47,500 nucleotides of DNA from Chrysomallon squamiferum (GCA_012295275.1 CM022675.1:16624689-16672188), one strand, 5' to 3'; counted from the first letter of the stretch, positions 36,865-47,164 are shown. Numbers and translations are program-made. The notes: generated by a model not told the origin, from the letters alone.

Positions 36865-39800
36865 ATTTTTGATTTGGTTTAGATGTATGTGTGGGTCTAT
36901 ATATATATATATATATACATATGAATGCATGTGTACAGATGTGCTTGTATGTGTTTATACATGTATGTATGAGCATGCATACATGTCAATCTCTGTGTGT
37001 AATAACAGCAGGTGTAATAAAAAACAAGAAAACTGACTGTTCTGCAGGTAAAGGTGGAGACAGGTACGTCTGGAGACAGACTAGAGCCATTAGTCAGGTG
37101 CAATTTATCACCTGTGTGAACAGTTATCACAGGCTTGTCACTTAATGTATCTCATCTCAAAAACAAAGTACATAACAACTCAGATAAGATAATCAAACAC
37201 TCACGGTTTTATTTTTAAAATATTAAACCATAAATTTATAAACATTTGTTTAAATATTTCCATGTTCTCACCTTACTAGGCAGCTGTAGAATTTGCTTCA
37301 CATTAAAAGACAATTTTTACAGAGATGTGTGATTATAATGTAATAGAAAAAAATACAGTTTTATTACTTGTAATCCAACATTATAGTTAATATTCACTAC
37401 TTTTCTCTCTTGTTTTGATGTTCAAGAATAGCTGATATTAAAAGTGTTAGAGATTCATGTTATCTAAGATAAGAATTTTAGATATTAAATATATGTGTGT
37501 ATGTGTGTGTGATGTCTATTTTTTCACTTGTGTGTTTTTGCTTATATCTATGTATGTATATATTTATTTATGTATATATGTATGTATGTATCTATATTGT
37601 GTTCATATGTGTTTGTGTTTATGTGTGGTTGTGTCTGTGTGTGTGTGTGTGTCTGTGTGTGTGCATGCATGTGTATGCACATGTATGTATGCATATAAAT
37701 ATACGTACTAATACTTTTCCTAGGTATACAAGCAGGTACTCATACAGTTGTATAAACACTTATAAAAGTCATTTAGAAAAATAAACACACTGGTGTGTTA
37801 TTCTCACAGGGGCTACTCTGTCCACCTGACAAAGGTAATCATTTCAGACATATAATTTGCTGATCAATACTAAACGACTCTGAAAGAACTGCCCAGAGCC
37901 ACAACGCGAGAGATCAGCCATGTCCCACTGGGCTCCTGCCCACCGATTACCATTGTCAAAACCAGTGAAGAGCTACACGACAAGGGAGTGCACTCTTTAT
38001 CCACGTGTCAGTGATTCGTGTTACTCTGGCATTTGACAGAAACAAGTGAAGCTGAAACTATTTTGCTGTTAAAATAAAAACTCTTTCTTTCCGATTATTT
38101 TCAATACTGAATGCATTTCAAAGCCTGTAGGTGAAGTAAACATACATTTGTTTGTTCTGCATGAATGAGCAACCAACAACCTATAATGATACTTCTCTTA
38201 CACACATTTGAAACTGGAATAAATAAAACTGAAATTATAATCTGGTTGTAGACAGTTTGTCATATTCCACACCATAAAAAGATAAAATTAGCAGAGAAAG
38301 AAGTAAACAGTTCAATAACACACTAGAGTTACTTATCATTTAAATAACACATTACTATACTAGACTTACTTATTGTTTAAATAAAACATTACTATATTAG
38401 ATTTACTTATCATTTAAATAACACATTACTATATTAGATTTATTTATCATTTAAATAACACATTACTATATTAGACTTACTTATCATTTAAATAACACAT
38501 TATTATACTAGACTTAATTGTTTAAATAACACATTATCAGATGTACTTATCATTTAAATAACACATTACTTATATTAAAGTTATCATTTAAATAACATTA
38601 CTATATTAGACTTATTTATCATTTAAATAACACATACTACTATATAAGACTTACTTATCATTTAAATAACACATTACTTATCATTTAAATAACACATTAT
38701 TATACTAGACTTACTTATTGTTTAAATAACACATTACTATATTAGACTTACTTATTTAAATCATTTAAATAGACTTACTTATTGTTTAAATAACACACTT
38801 ACTTGACCATGACCATACTAGAATTAGTTATCATTTAAATAACACATTACTATACTAGACTTATTCATTTAAATAACATACTAGAGAGACAATAACTGAA
38901 ATAAAGCAACTATAGAAACATGGTAATTATACTGAAAAAATCTGGAAATCTAACACTGAAAGTAGTTTTCAAAATTGTTACATACATATTGTTACTACTA
39001 AAATAATTTTTAATTACAGACAGTAAAAGAAGTTATAAAAATACTTTTGTTCATTTCTGTGACATATATTAAATAAAAACAGGTTTATTTTAATTAAAAT
39101 CATTGACTTTATAAACCCTACATTCGTTTTAATTAAAACAGTAAATCATCTCATTACAATTATTAAAACACTGACTATGAATAATGCATGATAACATTAA
39201 TATATACTAATGTAAGTGAAATCAAAATTAAATTGCTAAATTATAATCATGTTAAAGTGTTTTCTGGGTGTAACTGTGGAGGTATCTTGGAATTTAATTT
39301 TGGCCCCAATGTCGCATTTTCAGGGATAGTCCACCGAAGTAAGTAAACTTGAGATGCAAGGTAAACATGTAAGAATTTGTCAATTAAACTGTTTAATACT
39401 ACACACAGAAAACACCTAGTGAGGTATATCTTTAATAGCTAATGAAACAAATTAACCATTTCACCACTAACAGATTTGTACACAATTTTTTTTTATTATT
39501 TAAGCAAATTCTTGTTTTATTTTAATGATCAATCAATAAAGAGAAATAAAGAGAAAAAATTAAAAAACAGAAAAAAAGAAGAAAAGAAAGAATAAAGATG
39601 TCTTCTAAACTGAAAATTTTTTGTAAAGAGCAAAAATTCTAAAAAAAATTATTTTGTATAGATATCTTGAAATTAGTCAAATACAAGACAACACTGATCA
39701 TTACTAACCTGTTAATGTTTTACTGTATACTTTATAATTAGCAAAAGTTAGTTATAATTAAAACAAAATAATTACTTTAAGTTTACATATTATTGTTTTA

Positions 39801-40903
39801 CTTTATTATTAATAAAGATTTGTTGAACAAATTATTGTATAAAATAGTAATTTGAAAGTGTATAAAATTAATTAAACAATTTGTGGATGCTGTAAACAAT
39901 ACACTATAATTAGCTACATTATGATTCATTTTGCTTTTAATTAAAATAAACAGTTAATTACACACCTATCATTAAAATATTTGATCCAGTAACCCATCAT
40001 ATCTGAGGCAAATGCTTTAACATCTACAACGTGTGCAGTGTTACTATCAGCTGCTCAAGGTTTTCACAGGTTAATGCAGTAGTATGCAATTAAATTTTCT
40101 GTAATGTTAATTGTAAGCACAGTGTAACATACAAACATCTCATCAAATTATTTCTGTCAGGACTTTATGAATATTTAACAAGTTTACTGAAAATACAACA
40201 ATGTGTAATTAGTTATTTTAATAATGCATCCCGTTGTTTGTGTGAGAATAAAAAAAATATAAATACAATTAAAAGAAAAACTCACATAATAATATAAATA
40301 GAAATAATAAAATAATAATAAAAAGAAGTACATAGTCATACATATACACATACAGAGAAAAAGAGCATTCACAGACCAATAACATACATAATGTTCTTGA
40401 ACAAATCATAAATTATTACTTCACACTTTATTGTTATAAAAGAACAGATAAAATAATAAAATGAACTATACACATTAAGGTAGGTACATTAAGAATAATA
40501 ATTAAATGTACTTATTATGACAGGTACAAATACACAAATGGGGACTCTAGGAAGAACCTCGATTGCTGTTGCTTAGCAACAATCTATATCAAGATGGCAG
40601 AATGTGTTTTAACATGTAAAAATGACAAGTCTCTGTCTAAACATATCAAGTAATCATTTTTTGTTCACTTTGTACTCCAGTTTTTTTTCTTATTTCATAG
40701 ACTGTTTAGAGAAATCTCATCAAATTGTATTTGAAATAAATAATTCAAAAACAAGCATATGTTGTTGATACATATTTAATATCTACAATAATTAATCTAT
40801 AAAAGATGGATGTTTTCAGTTTTTAAAATTTGTTTGACCTTTTGTCTTTTCAGTACTTCATTTGCTTTTCGCGTACAACAACAATAAAATTTTACACACA
40901 CAC

Positions 40904-40963
<60 letters not shown>

Positions 40964-43136
40964 CAAAGAGAAAGGGAGACTAATTAATGTTCAAACTTGC
41001 AAATCTGTAATTAATCATTAAATTACTTCAGGTGTATTACAGGTAATCTCAGCTCACTCTAATACACCTTTATCAACATTATAATTATCACATTTCAACC
41101 TTTGATCTTGCTGTGCTTCATTTTAAGCCTGATAGTGTTAAGCCACTGATCCCTGATGTTAAGAATAATGAAGTTAATTGGGGGTAAATAGACGTTTAGC
41201 TTACATGTGTATACTTACCTGTATATCACAATAATAACTAACCACAGCAGATACCATTACACAGGATTAGAAACTGTAAACATAGCTAACATTCTCTCTC
41301 TCTGAACACACACAGTTTCACACAAACAACTACTTTATCAAAATAGTAATAACTTCTTATTGTACATGCAATACTGTTATTATTATTATACATTAGACAC
41401 TTGTTACATAACTTGAATAAGATCACATGATTAAACCTTTTGACAGAACAGGAAACAATATAATATAATAAAAAAAATATATGGTATATGAACACAAGCT
41501 ATGATTGAAATGTAAATTAGAATAAAATCACATCCTCCAAAATAACTGAAACTTTCAAATTCTGGATGCTGTGTTTGTAATGGTGAAGCAGTTGAAACGG
41601 ATAACAATTTTTATTAAGATCTGGTTTTTCTTGTCGTAAATTCTCATTCCAGACATGTCTGAAGCATCATAAATATCTTTCAAAAATGTTTACCTTGTGA
41701 ATCATGCAAAGTGACATATTTTATATACGAAATATTTTAATAGCTATTTATATAGCATTCTTTACTCCTAACAAAACCAAAGTACTGAGAATCACAGCAT
41801 TCTGCAAATAACAGATGTATAGTTTAATATTTTTAGTATTCTGAAATATCAAGTTCACTGCACTTCCATCGAAACACACACACAAATCTTTATGTCTGTC
41901 TGTAAATGAATATTTGACACTGCATGAAAATGTATCAGCTACTGGGTGTCAAACAAAGGTGAATATAACAAAATGGTGAATATTTTCTATATAAAAATTC
42001 AAAATGAGTCAAAACACAGTGTAAAGAGCTGTGCAAACAGTTTATTTAAATTACGATTTATGGTAAAATTCAGCAACCACAGAAACTTTAAACAGAGAGA
42101 GATATGTGTATAAATATGTAATAATCAATTAACAGGAACAGTTAGTTATCAAAGTAAGATCAATCTGCCTAAGTCTTTTCCCAATCCAATCAGAACTCCA
42201 CAACTCTCATGTATGATCATTATACAAAAATCTCAAACACATGAAATCTAACAAATGTCAATCAAATTATACTGAGATATTGTTAAATGAAAACAGATTC
42301 ATTCATTAATGCAACATACATATTTATATGTATCTGTGTGTGTGCGTGTGTGTGTGTGTGTTTACATGACCTTGTATATCAAATTAATGATTAAATCAGC
42401 TTTTGGAGATTTTTATGCATGCAGAATTCCACATTCCACATGATATGAACTTTATTTTAATATCACTCTTTAGCCTGTACTTGCTGAAGTACTTAGTTAT
42501 GTATATTTTCTATCAAAATATTTAAATAATAATAATAATAATAAAATAGTAATAAAAATAAAAACAAACAGAAACAAAAACAAAAACAAAAACAAACAAA
42601 CAAACAAACAAACAAATAAATAAATAAATAAAATGGCTGCTTGATATTTTCAATGCTTGCATGAATGTCAAAATGTGATTTTATCCTGACTTGACGCACA
42701 GGATCACAGGTATATTCAGTTTCAGATGACAGAAGCTACAAAGGTACATATCATATTGTTCTTATCATACATATGTGATAAAATCAGTATATTCATCCGT
42801 GCAATAATGTTGTAACTGATATGTATCATTTTGTGTTAAAAAGTTTGACAGTCGTTTTATTTCACACTTTTCTGCTTGCAAAAAAACTGACTTCACCTGT
42901 TTCATCTCTTTTAATAATTAGGAAAACAGATAAAAATAATTTAAACTGTTAATAAGTGAACAGATTTAAAAATGAGGAAAAAGTAAAACTAATACATGGT
43001 TTTGTGATTGCTGATCAATATTTAAAATTGTAGTTTAGTACAGTTTTTGTTATTATTATTATATGTAATATTTTTTTAATTACTGATTTTTTTTCTTCTG
43101 TACATAATAATCGGATCTGCTTAGAACAACAACAAC

Positions 43137-43202
<66 letters not shown>

Positions 43203-43684
43203 GAAAGAAAGAATGAAAGAAAGAAAAGGACAAAATGAATAGTGTAGTTTTACAATTTTTTTCACCGTTTTTTCCAGTGTTTCTGTTGTAATATTTATAA
43301 CAGTAATTACAACGACGCATGACGACTATAACACATTTGCCAATCGATCACGAAGATTGGGTTGGGGTACTGAAATCAATACACACAACCCTATTGTATT
43401 CGTATCACATGTTCTTTGTCTTATATTTAGCTACAGTGCAATTTTATAAAGTAATACAATGTCACAAGAATGTCACACAAGGGGGAAGGACGTCTATTTT
43501 ACTCAATCTAATGCAGATCGTCCGATCCGGCTACCTGCATTTTCACCTGACGAAAATGAAGGTAAACACTGCACATAACACAATGAACTTAACAACTCGA
43601 CTTACCGAGTCCAAATAGATCTTGTAGAACTCCATTCCAGTCAGTAGTTTGTTGTGAAGGTGTAATTTTCCCAGGTAACATCAT
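16530..43684 (-). CDS. FBXL7: F-box/LRR-repeat protein 7 orthologue (3 coding exons, 546 aa)
   Basis: Substrate-recognition subunit of an SCF (Skp1-Cul1-F-box) ubiquitin ligase; the vertebrate protein targets Aurora A and survivin, and Drosophila Fbxl7 acts in Fat/Hippo signalling. Coding exons are 43606-43684, 17849-18679 and 16530-17260 on the - strand, giving 546 residues (human about 491). A Ser-rich N-terminal part is followed by the F-box at about residues 167-212 (PSLFELLTDDIVLKILSNLP, then CRSARVCLRWYRLVWEHPLLW) and cysteine-type leucine-rich repeats from about 240 to the end. The C-terminus IIEHTNPAF is the family's hallmark ending. Intron phases agree at both junctions. The first exon lies about 25 kb upstream and was found from its matching phase and donor. 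Confidence 0.94.
17261..17848 (-). other. FBXL7: FBXL7 intron 2
   Basis: 588-bp intron between the central and last coding exons; donor GTAATG, acceptor TTTCAG on the - strand. It holds a short (GT)n tract near 17325-17355 and no other element. Confidence 0.9.
17849..18679 (-). CDS. FBXL7: FBXL7 central exon (N-terminal linker, F-box, first LRRs)
   Basis: 831 nt, acceptor TTCTTGCAG|AT, donor ACAG|GTAATG on the - strand, phase 1 at both ends. It covers residues 27-303: a Ser/Thr/Lys-rich N-terminal part, the F-box (about 167-212), a VNIDRALKYLMRRL linker matching human VDRALKVLTRRL, and the first leucine-rich repeats. Open reading continues a little past both borders, but the phases, splice signals and family alignment fix them. 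Confidence 0.95.
18686..19052. repeat. 17-bp minisatellite next to the FBXL7 exon 2 acceptor
   Basis: About twenty units of 'taataaacaccagttgt' with variants (cat/cac/cca, gtt/att). The array starts only a few bases from the acceptor at 18680-18681, so it forms the 3' end of the 25-kb intron. Confidence 0.92.
20086..20496. mobile_element. MITE-like element with imperfect inverted ends
   Basis: The left end (gtagaacctcaggttacgaa) and the reverse complement of the right end (gtggaatcttgggttacaaa) are clearly related, and the similarity continues for roughly 50 bp. The interior has no coding frame. TA dinucleotides flank both sides, and the right end abuts an (AT)n tract. A non-autonomous DNA transposon fits best; the superfamily is not assigned. 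Confidence 0.65.
20496..20551. repeat. (AT)n microsatellite
   Basis: About 28 AT units directly next to the right end of the MITE-like element, probably grown from its TA-rich target. Confidence 0.93.
22944..22967. repeat. Poly(A) tract
   Basis: About 24 A's followed by A-rich, C6-containing sequence; no SINE or LINE body was recognised beside it. Confidence 0.85.
23390..23950. repeat. Higher-order satellite, about 64 bp made of four 16-bp-like monomers
   Basis: The array is built from 15-17-bp monomers of the type aaaatgtctatagaac, aaaatgtctactgaac, aaaatatttatagatac and caatgtttgtagaat, which recur in that order in most periods. The left side shows a 'gtccatagatc' variant and some periods lack a monomer. 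Confidence 0.9.
26050..26350. repeat. Imperfect (ATT)n/(ATC)n/(ACT)n trinucleotide region
   Basis: About 300 bp of interrupted trinucleotide repeats, T-rich on the + strand. The Tyr/Leu-rich open frame over it is an artefact. Confidence 0.88.
27833..28082. repeat. Degenerate tandem repeat, about 45-58-bp period
   Basis: Five units marked by 'tatggttca' or close variants with 'gacaggtatac' segments between them. Periods vary and the copies have diverged. Confidence 0.65.
28655..28825 (-). mobile_element. Molluscan tRNA-type SINE relic
   Basis: On the + strand: 'cttcccacagacag', a 'gtataccaac' segment, 'ctgtggttagaacaggaaat', then 'gaggtctgatcctcaggaca' and 'ctctgatcactaagtgacaa'. These follow, in order, the reverse complement of a SINE I remember as very common in mollusc genomes, including the tRNA-derived B-box and A-box side. 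Divergence is high. Identification is from memory. Confidence 0.6.
30810..30915 (-). mobile_element. SINE relic, body only
   Basis: 'ttagcagcaagtatccttt', 'actttcccataaacaggaac', 'cctttgataatccacc' and 'tattggaatgggataat' occur in the same order and spacing as in the other SINE copies of the window. The tRNA-derived end is missing or unrecognisable. Confidence 0.6.
31555..32110. repeat. Degenerate repeat rich in 'aaaacaggtaa'
   Basis: Roughly a dozen diverged units with 'taaaacaggtaattaatt' and 'acctgg' cores at about 40-55-bp spacing. It looks like an old, decayed minisatellite. Confidence 0.55.
32535..32625 (-). mobile_element. SINE relic, fragment
   Basis: 'tagtagcaagaggcctttta', 'tctttccacacacaacagca' and 'cataccatgggatttgatag' match the central part of the same SINE family, in the same orientation as the other copies. 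Confidence 0.6.
32947..32975. repeat. (AAAT)n microsatellite
   Basis: About seven AAAT units; a poly(A) run of about 20 lies just before it at about 32905-32925. Confidence 0.85.
33425..33574 (-). other. Unrecognised compact ORF (49 codons) in FBXL7 intron 1
   Basis: On the - strand an ATG at 33574 opens a frame to TGA at 33425. It starts MKWFPPYMFAGC and ends DALATELKARFSV; the frame extends 16 codons further upstream without an ATG. Codon use and GC content are clearly unlike the AT-rich surroundings and look protein-like. I do not recognise the family. It could be a small retrocopied gene, a cryptic exon, or a piece of a mobile element's protein. Confidence 0.35.
33700..34100. repeat. Degenerate repeat, about 25 bp ('gataaatctcacta')
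   Basis: Many copies of 'tgataaatctcactaa' and variants spread over 400 bp with irregular spacing, a decayed minisatellite. Confidence 0.65.
34612..34920. repeat. (ATT)n-rich tract
   Basis: About 300 bp of interrupted TTA/ATT and TTTA repeats, next to the SINE fragments. Confidence 0.85.
34970..35075 (-). mobile_element. SINE relic, fragment
   Basis: 'atatgctgctccccatagac', 'aggaacaatatgtcaaagct' and 'aataaatcagtcaagaaaaa' followed by 'ttggttagaatagg' align with the family's central block, strongly diverged. Confidence 0.5.
35135..35215 (-). mobile_element. SINE relic, fragment
   Basis: 'ttagtagcaaaagatatttt', 'gccctcccataaatgg' and 'taaagcaatcatgtagg' suggest another old copy of the same SINE. 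Confidence 0.45.
35240..35435 (-). mobile_element. SINE relic including tRNA-derived side
   Basis: 'aaaccaatcatggcatgcaa', 'gctagaattggaaaaaggct', 'aatggtaggac', 'attgatcctg' and 'ctctgcctctaagcccatgc' follow the family order down to the degenerate tRNA-like end. It is one of the more complete copies here. Confidence 0.6.
36819..36860. repeat. (GT)n microsatellite
   Basis: About 21 GT units followed by TATG-type sequence with a short (AT)n at about 36900-36916. Confidence 0.93.
37488..37700. repeat. Mixed (TG)n/(TATG)n region
   Basis: Interrupted TG, TATG and TGTA repeats over about 200 bp; Cys/Val-rich open frames here are repeat artefacts. Confidence 0.88.
38314..38888. repeat. 37-bp satellite array
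   Basis: About fifteen units of the type 'acttatcatttaaataacac' + 'attactatactag', the full unit being about 37 bp. Several units are internally shortened, giving 'cattactatcatttaaa'-like joins. Variation is in 'tact/tatt' and 'ctag/ttag'. Confidence 0.92.
40911..40961. repeat. (GA)n microsatellite
   Basis: About 24 GA units after an A9 run; the Arg/Glu open frame over it is an artefact. Confidence 0.93.
42525..42632. repeat. (AAT)n, (AAAAAC)n, (AAAC)n and (AAAT)n compound microsatellite
   Basis: Successive blocks of related A-rich units, each a small step from the next. A separate (TG)n tract lies at about 42336-42361. Confidence 0.9.
43126..43201. repeat. (AAT)n microsatellite
   Basis: About 22 AAT units flanked by AAC and AAAG units, in the first 500 bp of FBXL7 intron 1. 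Confidence 0.93.
43606..43684 (-). CDS. FBXL7: FBXL7 first coding exon (26 codons plus 1 nt)
   Basis: On the - strand two consecutive ATGs (43684 and 43681) open a frame encoding 26 residues, starting MMLPGK and ending DLFGL. It ends at a near-perfect donor, CTCG|GTAAGT, in phase 1, exactly what the central exon needs (G+AT = Asp27). An in-frame TAG lies upstream with no other ATG between. It sits beside a CpG-rich promoter-like region. Human FBXL7 also has a separate exon for its N-terminus. The sequence is poorly conserved, so transcripts would be needed for proof. Confidence 0.75.
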
Positions 43685-43699
43685 TACACTTCGAATAAC

Positions 43700-43870
43700 G
43701 TAATTATTTTCTCCACGTAACGGTAAAATCCATCTCCGAGAAACAAACGGCAGCTAAGCGGTAGCAGAATGACTGTCACAGCTCGTGCGGTCCGCGAGGC
43801 GCGAGCTTCGTTTGACAGAGCGTGCGATACTGAGGTCACGTGACTCGGGTGAAACTAACGTTCTGTATTA
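43700..43870 (-). promoter_or_regulatory. Candidate FBXL7 promoter with E-box/CLEAR palindrome
   Basis: The most CpG-rich stretch in the right part of the window (about 43740-43850). It includes GTCACGTGAC at 43835-43844, a perfect 10-bp palindrome matching the extended E-box of USF and of MiT/TFE factors (CLEAR element). It lies about 150 bp upstream of the FBXL7 start codon. No TATA box is evident. Confidence 0.5.
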
Positions 43871-44355
43871 CGTGTTGAATACAAATTTCAGGTATTCTGT
43901 GGTTACAGTGAAATTCAGTAGGAGCGGTGAAGACATTTTATTTCATGTTACCTTATTATCTTTTTTATTTATTTTGTAAAATGAAATATGGAATTTCCTT
44001 TTTTAACAAACAGACTGCTTGTTCAACGTTATCAGATAATTAGTTTAAAATTACTTTTGACTTTTTATAAGAGTTATGCGAAGTATATGAGGCTAGAGAT
44101 CACGTCCACGATTTGAGAGGTCGAGGAATTGTGATTTACTCATTTTAATGGAAAGTTCAGATTATTCTATATAATTTTTTTTTTTTTTTTTTTAAATTAT
44201 TTATGATTAAGATAGGTGTATAAATTGACGATAGAGGGTTTCACTTTTTAGAAAATAAAAATTTACATGAACTTTAGAGTTGTGACATAATAATCAAAAC
44301 GGGTTCAATTGTTAAATTTTCACAAAGAATTTTGTTTACTTTGGATTAAGGTGAA

Positions 44356-44417
<62 letters not shown>

Positions 44418-44460
44418 TAATAAAACAGTAGTAGTGCTGATATTGTTATTGTTGTTGTTG

Positions 44461-44511
<51 letters not shown>

Positions 44512-44512
44512 A
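44356..44512. repeat. Paired (AAT)n and (ATT)n tracts
   Basis: About 20 AAT units (44357-44417) are followed, after about 50 bp, by about 16 ATT units (44463-44511). The two halves are complementary. Confidence 0.92.
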
Positions 44513-45177
44513 AACTGCAGAAATAGTATTATCAACAACAACAACAATAATAAGCGGCAGCTGGGAATAGATGACGTACTTATTGTTGTCAGTTCTTTCA
44601 AAGTTAATTTCACAGTTAGAAACTGGTTACAAAAAAAAAAAAACGTACACTTAACGTTCAGTCACTTACAAATGCATACCTGCATTAATTTATGTGGGTA
44701 AAAATAACCGGGTATTTATTTAATTTGATCGAGATCTGACTAACACCTGACGTTACCTGAAAAGAAAGCATCTGTTGAAAGAGAACGCACACAAAGGTGC
44801 GTTAATATTGTACGTATTGCTTGACCCTAGGTCACTGTATATCAATACACTCTTTGTTCAAATAGCAATAACAGATCAAAAATCTATACAAACACAGTGG
44901 TGGAACACAGTGGTACCTACTGCAAATATACTACTACCTGTATTGATTGTCGGGTGTTGGTAAATAAGCGAATATAACTGTAGGTTAGAACAGGTTAAAT
45001 ATGTACTTTAATAATGAATCAACGAACGGTGTAAAAAAATAATGCTTGAACACTGGTTAATATGTGTCTGATGTACGTGCCATGTAATATAATGTATAGT
45101 GTAATGAAATTAAAATTATAGTGCTATATAATTAGCTCCTTTTTATTTTTGTTGTAAAAGCCAATGACTACTGTCTA

Positions 45178-45478
45178 TACAATACAATACAATTTAATAC
45201 TAATAATACAGTATGTACAATACAATAAAATAAAACACATATACAATATAAAATAAAAATAAATTGCAATATATATATATATATAAAAAATAAAGTTTGA
45301 AACAATACAGTACAATAAAATAAAAGTTTGATACAATACAATAAACTAAAACATAATTTTATTCAATATAATACAAATAAAATAAATAAATGGTACGGTA
45401 CACCGTAATACAGTATGGTATAGAATAATACAATAATACAGTATAATATCAAGCAATACAGTACAATACACTACAGAT
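45178..45478. repeat. Degenerate (AATAC)n region
   Basis: About 300 bp of 'acaatacaat', 'aataaaataaaa' and 'aatacagtat' units, a decayed pentanucleotide repeat with a short (AT)n inside. Confidence 0.8.
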
Positions 45479-45634
45479 ATTTTGTTCTGTATATTTATAA
45501 CTTCAGTCATCACAACTATTGTACTCGTAGGAAGAAAAACATGGGCTGTGAACAGGGTATATAAAAAAGTCTAAAGAGTAAAAAACGATGTATAGAATGA
45601 CGTACTGGTTACCATCTCTCACTTCATTGCGTTG

Positions 45635-45638
<4 letters not shown>

Positions 45639-45679
<41 letters not shown>

Positions 45680-45692
45680 TTTGTATATGTGT
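45639..45692. repeat. (TG)n microsatellite
   Basis: Two TG blocks separated by a 'tatgtgtgtttgtata' segment. Confidence 0.9.
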
Positions 45693-46270
45693 GTGTGTAC
45701 ATTACTTTTTATCTTGGAGCTTAAGTAAACCACGGTAAAGCCCCCCGCTCCTTTTTGAAATTAGGTATTCACCAGTGAAGCGAGTCATAAAACTGAAGAA
45801 TGAAACAGAGGTTTAAAGAAAATCTGAACATAAACAGAAATCTGATAGCAAAAAGACGAAATATTTGTGAAGCAGAAAAGCTCGGTTTCTGTATATTTTG
45901 ACGTGACATTGTTGGATATACTGTGTTTGAAAAGCTTCAGCCTTTGCATAAGAAAATAGCATTGTTACAAAATAAAGTCCTGTATCGTGAAGTGTAAAGA
46001 AGCTATGCGGCTACTACGTAACTAAATGACGTTTCACTGTAATATATATATATATCAGTATGTATATAACATTTTTCTGCTAGGTAATAAACACACACAC
46101 AAACACAAACGCAAACACATATACAAAGACAAACAGACAGATTTACAGAGAAAGAAAGACAGCCAAGCCAGGCAGGCAGATAAAAAAGGAAAAGAAAAGA
46201 GAACTAGACAGAAATACAGCCGTATATGCTCAGACAGACAAACACCCTCTCCACCCCACATATACACATA

Positions 46271-46271
46271 C

Positions 46272-46304
<33 letters not shown>

Positions 46305-46320
46305 GAGACAGATAGACAGA
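46271..46320. repeat. (GATA)n microsatellite
   Basis: About eight GATA units followed by GACA/GATA variants. Confidence 0.92.
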
Positions 46321-47164
46321 GTGACCAGACATATTTTTATAGTCTGTATTATGTCACATTATGCACAACAATCATGAAATAGGTGTATGACTGTAGATGG
46401 AAGGACTACAATGAAATAACATTGATTTTTTCAACCGCTGTGAGAAGCTAGGTTAGGCGGTGTCGCTAGGTACGGTACTACACATACAAATATGTATTTC
46501 TATACTGCACTGCGAATAATCGCCTACCTTTATGTACACTCATAAAAGAGGGGATATAGTCGTCGATTATTTGCGGTGAATCATTGCTTATTAACGATGC
46601 AGGTAAAGCCTGGTACTGTTACTGTACATTAACGGATTTATGGATTATAGTCATGCACTGCAAGGAGGATGACCTTCAACTTTTGTCATTGATCGAAGTC
46701 GAAGGTTTCTTTATTAATTTTCACTACCTCTCTGTCGCTTTTGCTATAAAACCACGGGGAATTTTTTTTTTTTTTACTTTTTTTTTTTTTTTTATAATGA
46801 AACGAAATCTTCAAAAAAGATTTGGATGTCTGAACATTTTAATGTTTTTATTTGATTATTACTATTGTTTTTTAATTTATATATAATTATTAATTTTATA
46901 TTTATATATTATTATTATTTATTATCTTTATACTGTAAATTTGTTTTAATAAATATACGTATGAATGTTAATACTGAAGTTAGTTCAGACACACATACAA
47001 CAGTAGATGCGTTGCCAGGAACCACTTTTATCAGTTAGCAACAACAAGACTTTTCTTATTTCTAAGGAAAATTCTAATAATTTGCCTGTTGACCAGTCCC
47101 ATGGGCATCTAAATAAACCTAAAATAAGGAATATTTTGTTTACATCTTCCCTCAATCAAAAACA

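Larger units (their letters stand above)
18680..43605 (-). other. FBXL7: FBXL7 intron 1 (about 25 kb)
   Basis: Bounded by donor GTAAGT at the 43606 exon and acceptor TTGCAG at the 18679 exon. It is mostly AT-rich non-coding DNA with tandem repeats, SINE relics, a MITE-like element and microsatellites, listed separately. Degenerate period-like sequence also lies at about 22070-22320 and 21100-21560. Stretches not listed separately hold nothing I recognise. Confidence 0.85.
43900..47164. other. FBXL7 upstream flank, no gene recognised
   Basis: AT-rich DNA with the microsatellites listed separately. Open frames at 44775-44963 and 46584-46886 have no recognisable similarity and are probably chance; the second runs into a poly(T) tract. 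The last 200 bp after the SINE copy show nothing I can name. Confidence 0.6.

Noticed and set aside
36605-37145. 143-residue frame and overlapping frames
   Set aside because: Run through (GT)n and (AT)n repeats (Val-Cys and Ile-Tyr runs); no conserved domain.
43319-43618. 99-residue + strand frame overlapping the FBXL7 first exon region
   Set aside because: Opposite strand of FBXL7 intron 1/exon 1 edge, no recognised domain and weak context.
44775-46886. Open frames of 62-100 residues in the upstream flank
   Set aside because: They cross microsatellites or poly(T) and resemble no family I know.
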